Shown: positions 25,601-39,100 of the stretch, one piece after another
How positions within the stretch are numbered: the stretch's first letter is position 1
How the letters are laid out: every line of letters begins with the position of its first letter
Origin: Trichobilharzia szidati
Taxonomy: Eukaryota; Platyhelminthes; Trematoda; Strigeidida; Schistosomatidae
Reading direction: 5' to 3'
NCBI GenBank assembly: GCA_944472155.2
Contig: OX235279.1
Coordinates: 134,450,920 to 134,514,919, forward strand
Length of the DNA: 64,000 bases
Position numbers and translations under genes: made by a program
Notes under the pieces: model-generated
The model's database searches: none
The model's input: the letters and a program-made list of their open reading frames with translations, nothing else
What the model was told of the DNA's origin: nothing

Positions 25601-28600
25601 CAATTGGGGGTTAGAAATGTAGAAATAACAAAAATAAATAAGTACTATGTACTGTTGGAAGAATGATCAGTTAGTACTTCCGGGTGCCTTATTAGTGTGA
25701 GCTGACTTATTTTTTGAGCAATCCACACAAAATGGATTGGCTTTGCGTGATTATGGATTTCCAAGGATGTGAACCTTGATATAAGAATAAAACTTGGGCA
25801 CTGTGGTAGAGTGTAATTCCATTATGGGTAAATTTTATTTTGATAGAGTCTCACAGTGTTATACAGTAATATTTACTGATCAGTAAATATTACTGTATAA
25901 CACTGTGAGACTCTATCAAAATAAAATTTACCCATAATGGGATGTGAACCTTGTTTAAAGGTGTCCCTTGCGTAATCACCATTTTAGGTCAAGTCGGAAT
26001 GTATAGTTTTTGGGGTCGATTTACCGTGACGTTTCCTGACTGACAGGAAGCCTAGCTAACTTTCTGGTTAATATGTGTGTAAAACCTGGGTACTGTAATT
26101 CCAGTTGTTACCATTGGTATGATTATGAGCAGTAAATTGTGTTCGAAATGTCATCCAGTAAATAATACTGTTTCTCTGAGTGATATATACAACAAACAGA
26201 CTAATGTCGAATGACCATCTGTCATCTGTTGCTCCCTGTTCACCAGCGTTACGATTTCGGCCACAGACTGCCACTTTACTGCAAGCTCTTTATCATATGA
26301 GTGACTGTTTTTATCTTTACACTGCTGTTCAACATACCTTGGTGCCTCAATATGACCTACAGAAACAATCATCCCACTCCATATGCTTCTTTGGATCATT
26401 GACACTACCACGTCATAATAGCAGTTATCAATCACTGTTTTCTTTGTTAATGTCTGATGTGAGGACAACAATTTAGACGTATCCGGGAAACAGGTGGCAA
26501 AAGGCAAATTGATAATTAGAACAATCTCCGAAAGTTGGTGCCATAATTAGCTCTTAGGATAGATAACTTTAACACTGAGGGGAGAGGGGGGAGGACATTT
26601 TGATGAGCGATTTAACTGAATTACAACCACGCTCAACTTATTGAGCATCCAATGCCTCCCTGAATGGGATATAAACACCGGACCTCTGTCTCTAACTAAG
26701 GTTACAAAAGTTATTTCTAACCTAAAGCGAGGTAAATTAGCTGGACATGACCAGATGACTCCAGAGATGTCCAAGGACGTTGAGACAGTATACTGTCTGC
26801 GTTAACTAAGGTATTAGGCATAGTCTGGGAATCAAAGGAAGTCTCGTCGAGTTGATGTAAGTCACTGATTATCCCGACATACACGAAGAGAGACAAGTCT
26901 TCCTATGATAATCACAGAGGGGATTAGCTTCACCACTGTAGTATCTAAAGATCCAGACTCAATAATCATGTGTAGACTGAGTGGTGCTTGGGAGGAACTA
27001 GAACGAAAGAACCAGGTGGGCTTTATACGAGGAAGAGGGTGTATTGATCATATCTTCACCCTTCGACATATTCTGGAACAAAGGTATACTTAACGGGGTA
27101 CAACAGTTGTCAGATTCCTTGGCCTGAAAGCGTCGTTCGATTTTGTCGACCGAGAGGTACTCTGGCAATGCTTGTCTGTAAAAGGAATACCGAGAAAATA
27201 CATTGCACTGATCAAGGCACTCACTTTACTCGAACTCATGCAGCCAGCCAGGTGAGGGCTTACGGTGAGTTGTCATCTGAAGTGGTGATAATTAGTGGTG
27301 TCCGTCAGGTATGCCCGAATGTCCCCATTTCTATTAAATTTTATCACTTACCTCTAATTGACTTCAGTGACTCATGGATTGACTTGTTACCATCAGTGAA
27401 TAATAATCTCGTTGATTCCGAATCTGCAGATGATATAGTCCTTCTACGTGAATACTCTGACAAGATATTGATCGCACAACACATACAGAAGGCTCGGTTC
27501 TCATATGCCAACTTGCACCGTCTCTGGCGTGGATGTGATATCCGGCCGGCTGTCGACCAAACGGGCTGTGTACTGCTCAGCAGTCAGTTCGCTTTGTCAT
27601 CCTTCATGGCTGTGAGACATGGTCAGTGAAAGCGGAAGACATGAAAAGCCTGACTGGCTGGCTGTCCTGCATCATAGGTGTCTGCGTCCTATCTCCCGTG
27701 TTAGATGGTGGTATAACACGGTGAGTAATATTGAGGTTAGGCATCGGTCGAGTGCTAGGTAAGCAGTGAGAATCAGTCGACGAGGTTGTGAAGTTACACC
27801 AATAGAGATGGTTACGACATGTGTAATGCGTGCAGGCCTAGCCATCGTTTCCTCGACGGGTCGTGTAAGTTGACAAAGGATGCATCAGGTTGTAAAGACC
27901 TAGTGGTGGTTTATGATTCTCGAAAAGATTGTTGAAAAGAACGGTTACCCTCAGAGATTCATCAACAAATATGGAAAATGTGATGGCTCAAACATGAAAC
28001 AAATCACAGTGGGAAAAAGGTCTGTCTTCATTCAACTCGATTTTAAAGATGAAAATATTGCAGCAACAGAAGGTTGAATATCTCACTAGCCAAGGCCTAT
28101 CCTGCAGCTCAGTTGGTTCCTGTGTATCGAACAACATGCTCTTCGGCGCAATCAAAAGTCGACAGATACCCTTCTCATGACAACTCCAACTGTGCATACA
28201 ATTCTACTTGTATCTGTGAGTGCAGTTACATTGGCAGAATAGAAAGAAGGGCTCGCCTCCGGTTTTCTGATCATGTACCAAAAAGCCTACGTCTCAAGAA
28301 AACAAACGCTCAAAATGTGCCACTACCAGACTTCCCCTTGATACAGGTCATGACGGTGGAAATCGCAAATTCCTTTAAAATTATCAAGCTCAATTCTCCC
28401 CAGGTTTGCCGAAGCAATCTCTGTCAAACGCCTGAAACCCAATTTATGTGTTGAGAAAGAAGCAATTTTCAGTCTTTCCTTGCCCTGGTAACTGGATGTC
28501 CTTACTGTCTCTTTCATTTGATCACGTAATCCTTGGCTTTAACCTCACCCTCCTTTGATATAATGTAATTTCGTATGTCTTTTCTTTCTGTGATTTGAGT

Positions 28601-31600
28601 TGAACTCAGTTTATTATTGCACAATTTATTAGTTACTCATCATCTTACGGACCTCTCATCTTCACTATGTAACTCCTTCACCATTGTGTGCATGCATACA
28701 TTTACTTTGTTTAAACTTGAACTGCTTGTTCACTAGTCCTCGAACCCCCTGTCAACTGACATCATGTAAAATTTGCAAGTATGTTAAAACCTTTTTTTGT
28801 ATGAACTGAATGAATAATTTATTTAGGCTGTAAGCAGATGATGAGACGCTAACGTAATAAATGATGATGCATGAACTGTTGTTCTTGCTTTTTTCAAATT
28901 CATAAAGGGGGATAAATGTGTGAAGTTATCCTACATAGTAATTTTATATGATCACTGCAACTCGTGTGCGTCGGTGGTATAGCGGTTAGGGCACTCGCCG
29001 ACCATGCACATGGTCCGGAGTTCGATCCCCGGCCGGCGCACTCCTTTACCTCACTAAGCAAGAAATAATGCTGGTGGAGAGGAAAGGTTGGGCACGAGGC
29101 TAGCAACCCCATCCCGTAAAATAAACACTGCTACAGAGACTTCAAGCCATTAGATTGAAGCCCTATGTTCCATTGGGGAAAGTGAAGGAAAAAAAACAAA
29201 ACTGCAACTCATGATATAGCGTTACACAATTCTATCGCGAAGTAAATTTCATTTGTTTTACATCTTCAGGCTCCTATTTCTCTTTTTCCTCGAATATCAG
29301 AGTTACATTAGCTTTTCTTCTACCATTTTCATTTAGTATATAATAAAATGTCCACTTTGCTTTTTGTACACCTACTGAAATCTTTAGATCAACTGAATTG
29401 TTCATCCAAAAATATACAAAACATCTAAATATATTGTGGGTTTTTTTCAAATCATCAAATTCGCATTAGGTTGGCCTGATTGTATATCTTTATCACATGA
29501 CAATAAGATTCGATTTTACGTGAGTGTGTCAACACACCGACATTAGTTTTTTTTATTTACTGAAATGAGATCGGTCTACATCTATGCATTTCATATAGAA
29601 AGCATACCCTATTGGTTCGTTTTATCTGTTTACAGACTATCTGGAGAGTTCTAGTTTTTTTGTTTGTTATACTCTGTTAATTAATTAATTAGTTTGTTTG
29701 TCTGTTTACTTATTATGGATGGAATACTTTAGGGTATACTTCATTACAAATGTACATACAATCAAGATAGTATTGTTAATAGTTGTTGCTTGATATTTAT
29801 TTTACTAATGTGAATATCTTTTGGTTTTTTTTTAGGCTGTTGCTATAGTCTTCCTGCTTGCTTATTGGTTTTCGCCTACTATTTTGATTGAACCAATTGT
29901 CTACGGTTGGTCGGCTGCGGCAATTTTTAAATATACACTCTTCTGTAAGTAATTAAAGTAACTTAAAATTATTGACTTAAATTAATATACTTGAAACTAT
30001 TCAAATAAAACATTCTGACTAAAATGATACTTGAAAACTTTAACAAGACACTCTTTACTCGTAAATATTTACGACAGTGTATAAGCTTATGTAAGATGAA
30101 GTTGTCTTCTAGTTGTATACTGTCTGTCCACACTCAAATGTGTACATTTCAAGAGTTGTAGCCTACTGGTAGATTTACTTGCAATTCACCCCATGGGTGT
30201 GGGTTAGAATCCAACTCCACTTGTGTTATATTATGAGCATCATTATATCATACACTGACAGCAGGAGAGTAGTTGTAATTTACGGTCTACAAAGTTTGCC
30301 GAAGGAGACGCGAATGCATTTGCTTTGTATAGCAGAGGCTTTAGCAATACATAACATAAAGCCAGAACTTTGTGTACAAAAACAATTTGTACGATCTCTT
30401 TCGTTATCATGGTCTTGATTTTATTATGTAATTCAGATAAAAAACTTTGTTATCCTTCCATTTTTGTTTTGTTTCATCTCACTTTATGTTATCATATTTT
30501 AACATTTGATCTAGTCTCGTACTTTGACAACGTTTCACTCACCTCATTTCTCCGTCATATTATATTCACATATTCATATTTCTGAATGTACTTTATTTTT
30601 CGATCATCTATTTCACACGTGTCTATTGAAATTTAGGTTGACCTCTACTTATTTAGTTATTCATTCATATGTTCTATAGTTGGTTTGTAAGGATTAGTTT
30701 TGTCTTTACGAGTTGATCACAGATTGATATCAGTTAGAGAACCATTGAAAACCAGGGAGCACTGGACAGCTGCTGTTTCATCCTAGTTTGGGAATCATCG
30801 GCAGTACACACCCACTGGAGTTCGAATCCAGGACCTGCCGGTTACAAGGCAAGCTAGCTGGTATACCATTCAGCCACTGGGACCCGATTCAATGGCTCAT
30901 GAATTCTAACTTCTACCAATTCGTGATTTTAGCGCGACCCCAACTAATGTCGTCGGTGGGACATCCATCCTCACACGTGACTAGATGGACCTCACTGGTA
31001 ACGACTTCTCACTAGAACTCCAGGAAACTCTATCTTGCAGCAAGTCACTAGCAAGCATCAGATTAATTTTCTATAGTTGGTTTGTATATATATACGATTG
31101 TTTAGCTATGAAGATGAAATCGTCGAAAAGAGAATTTTCGTGACTGAATTCTGATTTTTTATGTCCCAATGGGGATTATTAATGTAATTATATACATGAC
31201 TTTAATATTTAAAGGAAACGCAAAAACTGGATAACCGGCATCGAAACTTCGAACGTTGTGTTTAAAATTCGCCACTCGTTGTATAATAATTCCAACGCAG
31301 GTGAAGGATAAGCTACCGTGTCTGACAACGTCAATGTGCATTTATAAATTTGACTGTTCATATGGAGACAGTTACATAGATAGAACGACTTGATAAACCC
31401 AACGTCGTCTTCTGAAACATTGTCCAAAGTGGTTAGGTAGAGGAGTCGTAAAGTCAATCAGCAGTTCCGTACTCGCACACAAGATTGACAGAAATTCAGC
31501 AGTTACAATCGTACACAAGGTGCCACCTCAACTCCCTAGGTCGGTACGTCTTCGGTTGTTAAGCATAGTTGAGGCAGTTGCTATAATGATTTTTCAACCC

Positions 31601-34600
31601 AATCTCTGTGTTTAAAAAAAGTTTGTTCAATCTCTCGCCCTCCTCTTGGCCTTCGCTCCCAACCTAAAATAGTTATGTCTCCCGGTGACACTGGCTAACC
31701 GCGAATATTATCTCATTATTTTAATTTTATTTGTAGTGCTGACTGTATTATCAATATCATGCTGTGCTGTAGTTCTACATTTTAATCTCGGTTTCACAAT
31801 TTATTATTATTAAATAGCTGTGTAACAATAATTATTTTTTCCCCTCTACCCCTACTAGAATGCACATTCTACCCATACATTCACCACTGCCTAGATTATA
31901 TAAACGCTTGAATGAATTTATCCTTGATATTATTATGATGATGATCACCTCAACTGTTATCCATTAATTCATACCCCTGAACTCTGACCCTATGTTTTAT
32001 TAACCACATTAATTCAAGTGCCTATGACTAATATTTCATTATGTGAACAGTGTAAATCCTGATGAGAATTTACAGAAAATACGTCTTTGCTGAAATCATG
32101 TTCTTTAACTATGATCATGAGAATGTTTAAGTTGTTATCTGTTCTACATTGAAGAAATACGTGACTTGTTCAACTAATGCAACTGTTGAATTAGTTGTGT
32201 TCTAGGAGCTGGTTGATTTAATTGCGAAGCTTCCGTTGTACTTCTAGACAGCGCACATTTTAGAATAAAATGGACTTATTTAAATTCTCCACGAATCATG
32301 TAATTGTATCTCCTGGCAACCACTGTCGTGACTGGTTGTTAATTTACGTCTCTGTTAGTCATTTTTATTGACTTGGAATTCGAACTTTCTTGTCATGTGA
32401 TTTACTTTTTATTAGCTAGTATATTTGGTCTTAAGTGATGTGTTTGTTAATTGCTAATTCACTTGAGTACGAGGCTTCTAAAAATTCTCTGACACTTTTG
32501 GTGTTTCCCCTATTTAAAATTTCCACATTATCCTCATCAAATTGGTGTGTAGAGAGATTTTTAAAGATTTGAAACACAGTGTGGCACTCCGGTGTTGAAG
32601 AGAATAGATGAAAAATGCCTACTAACCGTCTTCAAAGAGAATGCGTATGCTCACAACTTCATCAAACAGTGTTTAAACTCGATTCACGACACCAACAACA
32701 AGCCATCATCACAGACTACAAGAAAATTCATTCTACCATTTATAAAAAAATCTCGGATATAATAGCCACAATATTAGGACTATTTGAAGTAGATATGGCA
32801 CACAAGCCAGCCAGCAAAATCACTTCATGCGATATTGTGTAAACCAATCTTTATCCGATAGAAAAAGAAGATGAAATTAATACCATAAACAATATGAACT
32901 GCAGTGGACATTACATCGGTCACAGTGAGCATCTCCTTCGAATCCAAATCCAAGAACACACATTATCTGTGAAATGACATGATTTATATTCTTTCGTATC
33001 AATTATTATTATTGTTCCCTTGGGTTCCTAGTGGAACATATGGCTTCAACTCCACGTCTTCTCTTGCTTCTGTCTTCTGCTGTACTTTTCACTTGCATCC
33101 ATGTTAGTCCATACTGTTTCATTTCCTCTTCACACGATCTCCTCCATGTTACCCTTGGACGTCCCACTCGTCACTTCCCTTTCAGGTTCCACTCAAGCTA
33201 TGGCCTGACGCGCGATGTCACCCAGCGGCCTCCTCAGCGAGTGTCCAATCCATCTCCACTTTCTCCTGCATATTTGGTTGGCTTGGCGATTGGTTCTTGT
33301 TTTGTTTGTTCCCATAGTTTCTTGTTTGTGATTCTTTCCGGCCATCTGATCTTCAGTATAGAACGAAGACAGCTGTTGATAAGTGTCTGCAACAGGCTGT
33401 TGGAAATGTTCTTGGTGACCCGTCGCCAAGTTTCTGATCCGTATAGAAGAACTGACTGACTTGACGTTTGTATTGAAAATCCGAATTTTGTTGTTGATGC
33501 TGAGTGACAAAGATTTCCAAATTGGTTTCAGGTTGATGAATGTGTTTGTCGCCTTCTCGATTCTCGATTTGATATCCGTTCCTCCTGTGGTTGAGACAAT
33601 GCTCCCTAGATAAGTGAATGAAGTAACCTCTTTCAAATCCCTCTCGTTGATGGTGATTGGGGCTGGATATTGCTGCTGTTGTTGTTGGTTTGTTATTTTC
33701 ATAACCTCCGTCTTGTCTATGTTCACCTGGAGTCCTGTCTTTGCTGCTTCTTCGACCAGTTTGTCGGTTTCCGCTTGTAAGTCTTCGATTATGTGTGACA
33801 TCAAATCGAAATCCAGGTCTTCTAGGTTCTTCACGTCCGTCCAGGATATCCCTGTCTTCTCGTTTCCCACTGTCTGACGCATGATCCAGTCCACCACAAT
33901 TAGGAATATCATTGGTGATAATATGCACCCTTGTCTGACTCCTGTGTTTACTCCAAACGCTTCGCTGAGTTTTCCGTTGTGGATCACTTGACATGTGCCG
34001 TTGTCGTGCAGCTGTGGAAGAAGGTTGATGAATATTTGGGGTACGCCGTACTCGAGTAGTTTCCAAATTACTTCGCGGTCATCACTGTCGAAGGCCTTCT
34101 CAAAGTCTATAAAGTTGAGGTAGAGGTTTGATTGCGATTCCATGCTTCTTTCATATCAATGCTTATGGATAATTATGGACACCAATTAGATTGAGATAAT
34201 GTGATTTTAAATAGAGGAAACACCAAAAGTGTCGGAGAATTCCCAGAAGCCTTGTACTCAAGTGAATTAGCAATTAACAAACACATCACTTAAGACCAAA
34301 TATGCCAGCTAATAAAAAGTAAACCTGAATGAAGCAAGAACAAAAGTTTTTGTAGAATCAAATGGCACCGTCATTTACTTCGTTGGCTTCTCATCAGCTG
34401 CTTATAGGCCAAGGTTATTAAATATATTTACAGAAACCATTTTAACATACTTGCACAGACTTCATTTTTAAACAAATATCAATCAATATATGCACTTTAA
34501 AAAAAATGAACTCTGTGCAAGTATATTAAAATTGTTCCTGCAGATACACGTAATAATACTTTTGGCCTGCAAGCAACTGATGAGAAGGCAGAGAAATGAG

Positions 34601-35909
34601 TGATGGTACCATTTGATTCTGCAAATCCTGTTGTTTTTGCTGTATTCAAATTCACTAAGGGAAATAAATGTATGAAAAATTAAATCACCTGACAAGAAAG
34701 TTCGAATTCCAAGTCAGTAAAAATGATCATGACAGTGGTTGCCAGGAGATACAGTTACATTATTCAAGGAGAATTCTCTTGAATTTACTTTGTGTTAAAA
34801 CCTGCTCTGTCTAGAAGGACGAAGAAAGCTCCGCAATTAGATCAACCAGCCCAGAAAACACAACTAATTCAATAATATCCACCTGAGCTGAAAATCTTCT
34901 CTATTAGTGCAACTGTTATTTGATATTTCACTTTCATATGACTGTTGCTCATTTGTGAGTGATTTATTAGCATATTGTGTCACTTGTTAGCTTTTTCGCA
35001 TGACTGCTATCATGCAGGTTTTTATTTAACAAAACAGCAAATAGTGAATTTGGTTAATTGTAGACAAATTGTTAATTTTTCTCAATATAAGTTAACTGCG
35101 CTATTCTGATAGTTAGACTTTACAATAAATAGCATTAGATAATCTAGTTACTAGCGCATTTGTAAAAAATTAGTATAAAATTATCAAATGATGGTGTTTC
35201 ATAAAATAAGCATTGAATATCTCTATGAATTGTTCTGTTTTTTTTTCTTTCAAATCCATACAGTTTCACTTTATTTTGTTCATATTCCTGTCACCTTATG
35301 GAACATTGTAAAAACATGTCCGCAGAAACAACCATGGCATCGTGGTCTTGGATTGACTGGAGTCTTAAAACCACTGTTTCCTGTAGCAGTTCTTCTTTTA
35401 AGTTCATCCCTATGGGCTAGTTATTCACCGTCAAATCTTCTCGATAAACATACACGTGTATTTTTGTTTTGCTGGGGAACGATTGCTTCAAATGTGATAG
35501 TAAGTTGATTTTTCGACTTTTAATAATGACTTTTGTTTTTCTTGATATGAACAATTTTCCTATTCAAATGTTAAATACTTGTTCTAACACGGAGCTTGGT
35601 GTGTATCCCATAGATCACTAATTCTTGTAGTAACTTCAATAAGTTCATATGGAGGAAAGTAACTAGTAACTACTTGAGCATTGTGTTCCGAAGCTAGTTG
35701 TTTTACTGAATTTTTATTTCATATATGTTTGGTTTCCATATCTATGATGTCGTGTTCGTATCTACATCAAAATGATATCAGTTTATTCTTTCACGGACTG
35801 GCTGTTATGTGAGCTATTTAGATGTTGTAAGCTTGGATGCGCCAACCATCTTCCTCCAACCGTCATGGATTAGTGATGCAATCTAACTTAATGATAAAAA
35901 TCTATCAAC

Positions 35910-35949
<40 letters not shown>

Positions 35950-36071
35950 TATTAACCTTCATCAAACCCATGCAATTAAGGTCATTAGTGTTGTTCACCT
36001 AGTTGAATAATCTACTCACTCACATATTGAATTTTAGTCACTACATTTCATACGGAACATAATCACGTGCA

Positions 36072-36120
<49 letters not shown>

Positions 36121-39100
36121 CTTTAACACCAATTTAATCTAACTGCAAATTCAACGCCTTAAAATACTGTTGTTTTCGCTTACTGATATCCTGTTAATAA
36201 ATAAAGCAAACATACAGTTGTAAATAACATGTCTGTCTTAAATGGTACTAATCATAATGATGTAAGTTTTGTTGAAAAATACTGTGAGTGCATTAGTGAT
36301 TGTTCAACTCTCATTATTACTGCTACTATTATCACCTTTAATCATTGTAATATAATGTGTAAATAGGGCGATATACTCTGTGTTATTGTGATTATGATAT
36401 GAAACAAGTCAAATTTTCATGTTGATACAAAGTTTATTGCTTTTAATTATTATTCTTCTTTCACAGAATACTAGTTTTAACAGCTGCCTAAATATATATA
36501 GTCCACTGAACGTAATTGTACCTTGATAATGTTATGTTCACTCTTGTTTTAGATGTGTTTGGTTTTCATATCGTCAAATGGATGAATTGGATCATGCAAC
36601 AAGTGATAAAATTGATCACATCTGTCTCCGTAAATAGTATTTTAAACAGATTACACAACACACAATTGGTATAGGCAAACGACCACAGGGCCACTCACTG
36701 GCATGACGCCAATAGTAAGAAGAGCCTAACCAATGGTATCCAAATAAGACTTATACTTCCCTCCGGTAGCGTCCTAGGGTCCCTAATGACGTAACTAGGA
36801 GGAGTGAACTTAGGTGGTAAATAGTATCTTAAAATTATTAGCTCATAATTCAATATTGGGTGTTGACCTTCACTAGTTAAGCTGAAGCGACATGGTCAAA
36901 TGTCTACAGCATTTCGGTACACTGTCGTGTCAAGTTCACTTGTTTGTGTACGATCTACAGTTAGCTAAGTGGATATCACTGCCCTATGCTGCCAATTCCG
37001 GAATGTATTGTGTGCTTCAGACGGTCAAATTTTTCTTCTAATTTAGCTTTCTAACTGTTTTCTGGTCTATAATGGTACACATGCATTGGGGATCAAAGAA
37101 TACATACACTGATTACCATAAAACTGTGTTTTGCATACTCCTGAACTCTTTTCGTCTACCAGAAATTCTATGCAAATTGGCTGTCGAAGTTTGTTTTTGA
37201 ATACTTTGTATATCCATCAGTCATATGAGATAATGCTAATATGAATGATTGTGACACAAAAATTGTAAAGCTGTGGTTCACTAAGTTAATCACCTAAGTA
37301 CTACTTAAATGTCGCGCGCCTGGATATGGCAACCGGTTTCCCCTTTAACTGTCATAGATTACAAAAAGTCGACATCAAGAAAATATATTATACTCATGAT
37401 TGTTTGGATTACTTTTATATAGCTACCGAAATTCGTACCAGTGCTGTTCTTGGAAAGAATGAACTTATCACTACTGCTTTCGTGATTGATTTCCATATGT
37501 TCTCTACTTCTTACTGTCTTTTCTTTCATCGTCTTTTTTTCCCAGTGTCATCTAATCGTTGCACAATTATGCCATGTTCCAGCTCCGATTCATAATAAAG
37601 AAGTTTATCTATATTCAATGATTACCTCTATTGTGTGCTTTGGTTTTCCACTGAGTAAAAACTCACCCACTGAATACATCTCTCTTTACATGCTAACAGC
37701 TTTTGTTACTTTGGATCATATTTATTATGCTTATCAAGTGGTAAGTACTATCATCATTATTTCTATGAACGGTTTTTGTGCAAGAGCAGAAATATTAATT
37801 TTTTAGCATATTTGAAGTCGAAATATCACCTTTTTGAATGAATGGAGTTAATTGCCAAAATGTTCGAGGCATCATTTTTCTTCTTATTTTCACTAAAAAC
37901 ACTAGAGTATTTTTCTTAAATGATACGGAAAGTTTGTATTTCATTGTACATTGCAATTTTCCCTTTCAGTGGTTAAGCTACGAAGCCTTCACTGTCTTTC
38001 TATAAAATAGTATTAGAGTCAATATTAAAACGGAGTTAGTATTGAAGTTGAACTTGGGCACTGCAAAAGACTATATTCCAGTCGCCAATATTGGCTACTG
38101 ATCAACACTTCTTACACAGTCTAGTTTTCCTCACCTAGTTTAAAAACCGGACTGAAAAAAGAAAGAAGGTTAGGCGTGATGCCAGCAATCCTACCCCTGT
38201 AAATCAATCTAATCGTTACAGAAACTTAAAGTGCTGAAAAAGAATGAAAACTCGACCTATGCTTAGCTGGAATTATAGAGAGAGAATGACGTGGGATGAC
38301 AAAAGCCTTAGGGAGGCTAATCAAGTGATGTGTCTTCTTTCAATGAAAGATAAAACAGGCATGCGGACATTTGATGCCCGTATAATGTTCAAAGTTAGAA
38401 AGGTTGCTTGGATTGTATAAGATATGAGAGAATGCAGCACAGAAGCGCTATGAATCTGTAATATTAAACAGAATGCAAGTAGACTCTCAAAATCGTCAAC
38501 TGGAGATTCAGTAATATACTCTAGTCGTTTTGATGACTACCATCAACATACTGAAGGAGTGGCTATCATGATGTCACCAGCAGCATCCCAAACTCTCATG
38601 CAGTGAAAGCCAGTCTCTTCAGGATAATAACGACAATATTCAACCTAAAAATAGGCAAAGTTACAACTATATAACGCTACGTGTCTGCAGACAGTGCATA
38701 CCAAGGGAGGAAAGAAATCTTCTACAGACAACTGCAAACAAGACTCCAAAATCCTAATGGGTGATTTGAATGAAAGCAGGAGCAGACAACAGAGGAGGAG
38801 AACCCACTGCGTCAGAAGCCTCTCGGTTAAATGAGTTAGGACAGGGAACTGTTGACAGACCTCCGTCCTTTCAGTGATTTAGTGATTGAAGAGGGCATGT
38901 ACGAACACACAGACAAGCACAAGGCGACAGATGGACACACCACATTTAGATAGACTTCACCTCGGTCTAAATAAAGTGGAGACTCAGTGTACTGGATACA
39001 AAATAGAGAAGAGGTACAAATATGGGCTCAGACGAATATTTTAGTACAAGGGACCTTCAAGGTCGAGTTGTAAACATTCAGTGAAGCTAATGGTAGACCA

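Noticed and set aside
28967..29040. Possible tRNA gene
   Set aside because: The A and B boxes are good, but the cloverleaf is not completed and the sequence continues into a SINE body bounded by a target duplication. The same applies to 8040-8125, 43755-43823, 30785-30890 and 30-110.
35914..36118. TA repeats as a replication or regulatory element
   Set aside because: Plain dinucleotide microsatellites in an intron; no further structure.
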